The translations under genes were made by a program, and so were the position numbers. Positions 13,045 through 16,530 of a DNA stretch of 16,530 bases are shown piece after piece. The stretch comes from Halocynthiibacter sp049608145 (GTDB lineage: Bacteria; Pseudomonadota; Alphaproteobacteria; Rhodobacterales; Rhodobacteraceae), in the NCBI RefSeq assembly GCF_049608145.1, contig NZ_JBMYXF010000059.1:1-16530 (forward strand). The letters are read 5' to 3'. The number at the start of each line of letters is the position of its first letter. Positions within the stretch are counted from its first letter, which is position 1. The notes under the pieces are model-generated. The model did not search any database. It was given only the letters and a program-made list of their open reading frames with translations, and was not told the origin of the DNA.

Positions 13045-14523
13045 ATGCCTCTCCTCTGGATAATTTTATCGGTTTTTGCCATTGCGACAGTCGGCTTTAT
13101 TGCTGCGCGCGCACGGGCTCTGGCCTCTGCAGGTGGCGACAGTCGTATCCTGCATTCTCTCCCGAATTACTACGGTGCGAACGCGGCACTTACCGCCTTG
13201 GTGCCATCGCTTGCTGTTCTTGCACTCTGGCTGATTGTTCAGCCCCTGCTGGTGGAACGCCAGGCGTCACAACTGATACCTGGCAGCACGATCGAAGAAG
13301 GCACCACACGCGGTCTAGTAATGTCCGATGTACGTCGGATTGCTTCTGGTCTGGATATCGCTGTCGGGCAGGGCGCCATGAGTGCCAATGAGGCGAATTC
13401 AACTGTCGCCAGCGCCGGCCTGCGTGAACGTCTGGCTGAAGCTGGTGTTGCACTTGGGTCTGATGTACAGCCTCAGGTTCTGCTTGCTGCTCAGAAATAT
13501 CGTATGTCTGCGAAACGTGGATCGTCTTTCATGACGGGCATTGTATTGCTTTTTGCTTTGATCGGTGCGGTTTACGCTTGGTCGCGTAGCCAGAAAGATT
13601 TTCGCGCTCGCAATATTGTTGAAAAAGCTGTGCTGGGCCTTTTGATTGGGGCTGCGTCGATTGCGATCCTGACAACTGTAGGCATCGTCATGTCGATGTT
13701 GTTTGAGACTTGGAACTTCTTCGGCCAGTACCAAGCAACAAGCTTCTTCTTTGGCATTAAATGGGCGCCTGATTTCCGAGGAGATTCCGCCCTTGGTATC
13801 CTGCCGCTTCTCTGGGGAACCTTGTATATTTCATTGATTGCTTTGCTGGTGGCTGTGCCCGTCGGATTGTTCGCAGCAATCTATATGTCCGAATATGCAG
13901 GACCACATTTGCGTGCGGTTGCGAAGCCACTGATCGAAATCCTCGCGGGTATTCCAACCATTGTATATGGCCTGTTTGCGCTACTGACTGTCGGGCCGGC
14001 ATTGCGGGATTACTTCGCACAACCCCTTGGGTTCAGTGGTGGGGCCGACTCTGTTCTGACTGCCGGGCTTGTGATGGGCATCATGCTGATCCCTTTTGTA
14101 AGCTCTTTGTCTGACGATATCATTAACGCGGTTCCGCAATCTCTGCGGGATGGATCATTGGGACTTGGGGCAACTAAATCCGAAACCATCCGTCAGGTGA
14201 TTGTTCCGGCCGCATTGCCCGGCATCGTTGGCGCAGTTCTTTTGGCAACGTCACGTGCAATCGGGGAAACCATGATTGTTGTGATGGGGGCCGGTGCCGC
14301 GGCGGCGCAGCTTGATAAAGGCCTGGCTGAGGCGATTAATCCGCTGGAAGCCATGACCACCGTCACCACCCGTATCGTCAGCCAGTTGACAGGTGATACC
14401 GATTTTGCGGCCCCGGAAACACTGGTGGCCTTTGCACTGGGGCTGACGCTGTTTGTCATCACCCTGGGTCTTAACGTGCTTGCGCTTTACATCGTGCGCA
14501 AATACCGGGAGCAATACGAATGA
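13045..14523 (+). CDS. pstC: Phosphate ABC transporter permease PstC
   Basis: 492-residue inner-membrane subunit, one half of the phosphate channel, much longer than E. coli PstC (about 319). Residues 1-20 and 47-70 are membrane segments, followed by a soluble stretch (about 71-160) and two more membrane segments (162-180, 196-220). The permease core follows from about 255 to 490, with EYAGPHLRAVAKPLIEILAG, PTIVYGLFAL and the EAA loop SLGLGATKSETIRQVIVPAA (371-390) that contacts PstB. Relatives in Rhodobacteraceae share the N-terminus ending ASAGGDSR-LHSLP-YYG, which supports the ATG at 13045 despite a poor Shine-Dalgarno site. It overlaps pstA by ATGA. Confidence 0.95.
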   Translation: MPLLWIILSVFAIATVGFIAARARALASAGGDSRILHSLPNYYGANAALTALVPSLAVLALWLIVQPLLVERQASQLIPGSTIEEGTTRGLVMSDVRRIASGLDIAVGQGAMSANEANSTVASAGLRERLAEAGVALGSDVQPQVLLAAQKYRMSAKRGSSFMTGIVLLFALIGAVYAWSRSQKDFRARNIVEKAVLGLLIGAASIAILTTVGIVMSMLFETWNFFGQYQATSFFFGIKWAPDFRGDSALGILPLLWGTLYISLIALLVAVPVGLFAAIYMSEYAGPHLRAVAKPLIEILAGIPTIVYGLFALLTVGPALRDYFAQPLGFSGGADSVLTAGLVMGIMLIPFVSSLSDDIINAVPQSLRDGSLGLGATKSETIRQVIVPAALPGIVGAVLLATSRAIGETMIVVMGAGAAAAQLDKGLAEAINPLEAMTTVTTRIVSQLTGDTDFAAPETLVAFALGLTLFVITLGLNVLALYIVRKYREQYE

Positions 14524-15851
14524 GTACCAATACTCAACACTCATCCCTTTATACGGTCACTGACAATGTTCGTCGCCGTAACGCCGCCGAGAAACGCTTT
14601 CGTGCCTATGGTCTGACAGCGATTGCAATCGGGGTTCTTGCCCTGATCGTGCTGCTGTCTTCGGTGCTGGGCAACGGATCCGGTGCATTTCAGCAAACTT
14701 ATGTGACGCTGCAGGTGGAGCTTCCAGCAGATAAGCTGGACAAGCAGGGCAATCGCGACCCGGAGGAAATGAAATCTGTTTCAACCTTTGGCTATAGCCC
14801 CCTGATCCGCGCGGCTGTTGTGGCCCGTGCCGATGAATTGGGTTGGGTGATGCCGGAAGGCATGAAGCCCAAGGATATGGGCGCGATTATCTCAAAAGAA
14901 GCGGCGGCTCAGTTGCGCAATTTTGTCTTGGCCAACCCGGAAATTGTAGGCACGACAATTGAAATTGAGATGCTCGCCAATGGTCGGATCGATGGGTATA
15001 TGAAGGGGCGTGTTGATCGTGAATTCGCGCGCCTTGATGGTAACGTTAGTCCGGAACAGCTTGATCTTGCAGATCTTCTGGCAGCAGGTGGTAACCTTGA
15101 GAAACGCTTTAACTTTGCTTTTCTCACATCTCCTGATGCCTCAGACCAACGCCCCGAAGCTGCAGGTCTTGGCGTGGCGATCTTGGGGTCAGCCTATATG
15201 ATGATCGTGGTCTTATGCCTTGCATTGCCCATCGGTGTCGCGGCGTCGATCTACCTTGAGGAATTTGCGCCCACCAACCGCTGGACTGACCTGATTGAGG
15301 TGAATATTTCCAACCTTGCAGCGGTGCCTTCCATCGTGTTTGGTATCCTTGGTCTTGCGATCTTCATCAACTTTGGTGGGCTTCCCCAATCAGCACCCAT
15401 CGTGGGCGGTCTGGTGTTAACCCTGATGACCCTGCCAACAATCATCATCGCAACGCGGGCGTCCTTGAAATCGGTGCCGCCCAGCATTCGGGATGCGGCC
15501 CTTGGGGTTGGGGCATCTAAGATGCAATCTGTGTTTCACCATGTCCTGCCTTTGGCAGCCCCAGGTATTCTGACAGGTACGATCATTGGTCTTGCACAGG
15601 CCTTGGGCGAAACCGCACCTTTGCTGCTGATCGGCATGGTGGCCTTTGTGAAGGAATATCCAGCAGCCCCGCCAGAGGGGTTCTTTGATCCGGCGTCTGC
15701 GCTTCCTGTGCAGGTTTACAACTGGACACAACGTGCAGATGCGGGCTTTGTTGAACGGGCGTCTGGTGCGATTATCGTCCTGCTGATCTTCTTGATAATA
15801 ATGAATGCCGTCGCGGTCATGTTGCGTCGCCGGTTTGAACGTCGCTGGTAA
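14520..15851 (+). CDS. pstA: Phosphate ABC transporter permease PstA with N-terminal DUF3333 domain
   Basis: 443-residue inner-membrane partner of PstC, longer than E. coli PstA (about 296) because of an N-terminal DUF3333-type region. A cytoplasmic start with many basic residues (about 10-30) leads to a membrane segment (32-52). A soluble, probably periplasmic part follows (about 53-210: QQTYVTLQVELPADKLDKQG, EIEMLANGRIDGYMKGRVDR, KRFNFAFLTSPDA). The permease core runs from about 220 to 440, with EEFAPTNRWTDLIEVNISNL, AAVPSIVFGILGLAIF and the EAA loop ALGVGASKMQSVFHHVLPLA. The ATG overlaps the pstC stop (ATGA), so the pair is translated together in fixed ratio. pstB starts 18 bases after the stop. 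Confidence 0.96.
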   Translation: MSTNTQHSSLYTVTDNVRRRNAAEKRFRAYGLTAIAIGVLALIVLLSSVLGNGSGAFQQTYVTLQVELPADKLDKQGNRDPEEMKSVSTFGYSPLIRAAVVARADELGWVMPEGMKPKDMGAIISKEAAAQLRNFVLANPEIVGTTIEIEMLANGRIDGYMKGRVDREFARLDGNVSPEQLDLADLLAAGGNLEKRFNFAFLTSPDASDQRPEAAGLGVAILGSAYMMIVVLCLALPIGVAASIYLEEFAPTNRWTDLIEVNISNLAAVPSIVFGILGLAIFINFGGLPQSAPIVGGLVLTLMTLPTIIIATRASLKSVPPSIRDAALGVGASKMQSVFHHVLPLAAPGILTGTIIGLAQALGETAPLLLIGMVAFVKEYPAAPPEGFFDPASALPVQVYNWTQRADAGFVERASGAIIVLLIFLIIMNAVAVMLRRRFERRW

Positions 15852-15869
15852 GGGGCGGGAGCAGATACA

Positions 15870-16530
15870 ATGAATGATATGCGAATTACAGAAGGGGCCA
15901 CGACAGTGACCGAGAGCAAAATCTCTGCCAATGGTGTTCAGGTCCATTATGGCGACACCCATGCGATTAAAGACGTGAATGTCGAGATCGAAGATAAAAC
16001 CGTCACGGCGTTTATTGGCCCGTCGGGGTGTGGCAAATCCACCTTCCTGCGGACTTTGAACCGGATGAATGACACGATTGATATCTGCCGGGTCAGCGGT
16101 CAGATCTTGCTGGATGGTGAAGACATTTACGATCCAAAGGTTGATCCGGTGCAGTTGCGCGCAAAAGTGGGTATGGTGTTTCAGAAACCCAACCCGTTTC
16201 CGAAGTCGATTTATGACAATGTCGCTTATGGTCCGCGCATTCACGGTCTCGCGAAGAACAAAGCGGATCTTGATGATATCGTTGAAAAATCTCTGCGTCG
16301 TGGTGCAATTTGGGATGAGGTCAAAGATCGCCTGCACGCCCCGGGCACTGGCCTGTCAGGTGGTCAACAACAACGTCTGTGTATTGCACGCGCTGTGGCC
16401 ACCGAACCAGAAGTTCTGCTGATGGATGAACCCTGTTCCGCGCTTGATCCGATTGCAACTGCTCAGGTTGAAGAACTGATAGATGAACTGCGCACACGCT
16501 TCAGTGTGGTGATAGTGACGCATTCCATGC
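15870..16530 (+). CDS. pstB: Phosphate ABC transporter ATP-binding protein PstB (partial, 3' end cut by window)
   Basis: Cytoplasmic ATPase that powers PstCA. 220 complete codons are present and the frame is open to the edge; the full protein is usually about 250-270 residues. Walker A GPSGCGKST lies after VTAFI, then LRTLNRMNDTI, the Q-loop VFQKPNPFPKSIYDNVAYGP that is diagnostic for PstB, the signature LSGGQQQRLCIARA, Walker B LLMDEPCSALDPIAT and the H-loop VTHSM. The ATG has GGGAG 8 bases upstream. An N-terminal extension of about 16 residues precedes the domain; an in-frame GTG at 15906 is an alternative start. phoU and phoB are expected downstream. Confidence 0.96.
   Translation, partial: MNDMRITEGATTVTESKISANGVQVHYGDTHAIKDVNVEIEDKTVTAFIGPSGCGKSTFLRTLNRMNDTIDICRVSGQILLDGEDIYDPKVDPVQLRAKVGMVFQKPNPFPKSIYDNVAYGPRIHGLAKNKADLDDIVEKSLRRGAIWDEVKDRLHAPGTGLSGGQQQRLCIARAVATEPEVLLMDEPCSALDPIATAQVEELIDELRTRFSVVIVTHSM

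Noticed and set aside
15417..16337. A 306-codon minus-strand frame across the pstA-pstB junction.
   Set aside because: It is antisense to two well-supported genes and to their ribosome site; the composition is odd (many His, Arg, Gln) and there is no domain.
1..16530. Searched for CRISPR arrays, tRNA or rRNA genes, insertion-sequence ends, phage or toxin-antitoxin genes and frameshifted genes.
   Set aside because: None seen by eye. All main genes have intact frames, and the gene content and order fit a core chromosomal region.

Overview
The window looks like a stretch of alphaproteobacterial chromosome, most likely a marine Rhodobacteraceae (Roseobacter group) member of moderate GC. Three things point there: alphaproteobacterial-type PstC and PstA with long N-terminal regions, the gene order phoR-pstSCAB, and a PF07310-type PAS protein next to yicC-gmk. 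No tRNA, rRNA, CRISPR array, insertion sequence or phage gene is visible. Reading frames are intact throughout. The first gene (livH) and the last gene (pstB) are cut by the window edges.

Left part (1-5205, all minus strand). This is a branched-chain-amino-acid-type (LIV/HAAT) ABC importer. Read in the direction of transcription it runs: a GlxA-family AraC-type regulator, the periplasmic substrate-binding protein, livG, livF, a small secreted protein of unknown function, and livH (partial). livM would be expected beyond position 1. A rho-independent hairpin follows the regulator. A second one lies between the binding-protein gene and livG, where it could let the abundant binding protein outpace the membrane components. 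The small secreted gene splits the transporter operon and is flanked by two striking inverted repeats, one of which would pair with the livH ribosome binding site.

Middle (5206-9819). The regulator and a class II DAHP synthase gene (first step of the shikimate pathway) are divergent, with candidate promoters placed back to back. The DAHP synthase gene converges on a PAS_5 protein gene across a strong bidirectional terminator. A tight plus-strand operon follows: yicC (endoribonuclease family), gmk (guanylate kinase) and a gamma-carbonic-anhydrase-like hexapeptide protein. These genes are spaced by a few bases or overlap by ATGA.

Right part (9880-16530). A small minus-strand protein that looks like a degenerate receiver domain precedes the phosphate-starvation locus: phoR (sensor kinase without membrane segments), pstS, pstC, pstA and pstB (partial). 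A good Pho box lies upstream of pstS. phoU and phoB are expected just past the right edge. PstS binds phosphate, PstC/PstA form the channel and PstB powers it. PhoR would read transporter state and phosphorylate PhoB, which acts back on the Pho box.

Nothing here amounts to a clearly new defence or mobile system. The most interesting unexplained items are the split liv operon with its structured leader, the membrane-less PhoR, and the pseudo-receiver protein next to it.
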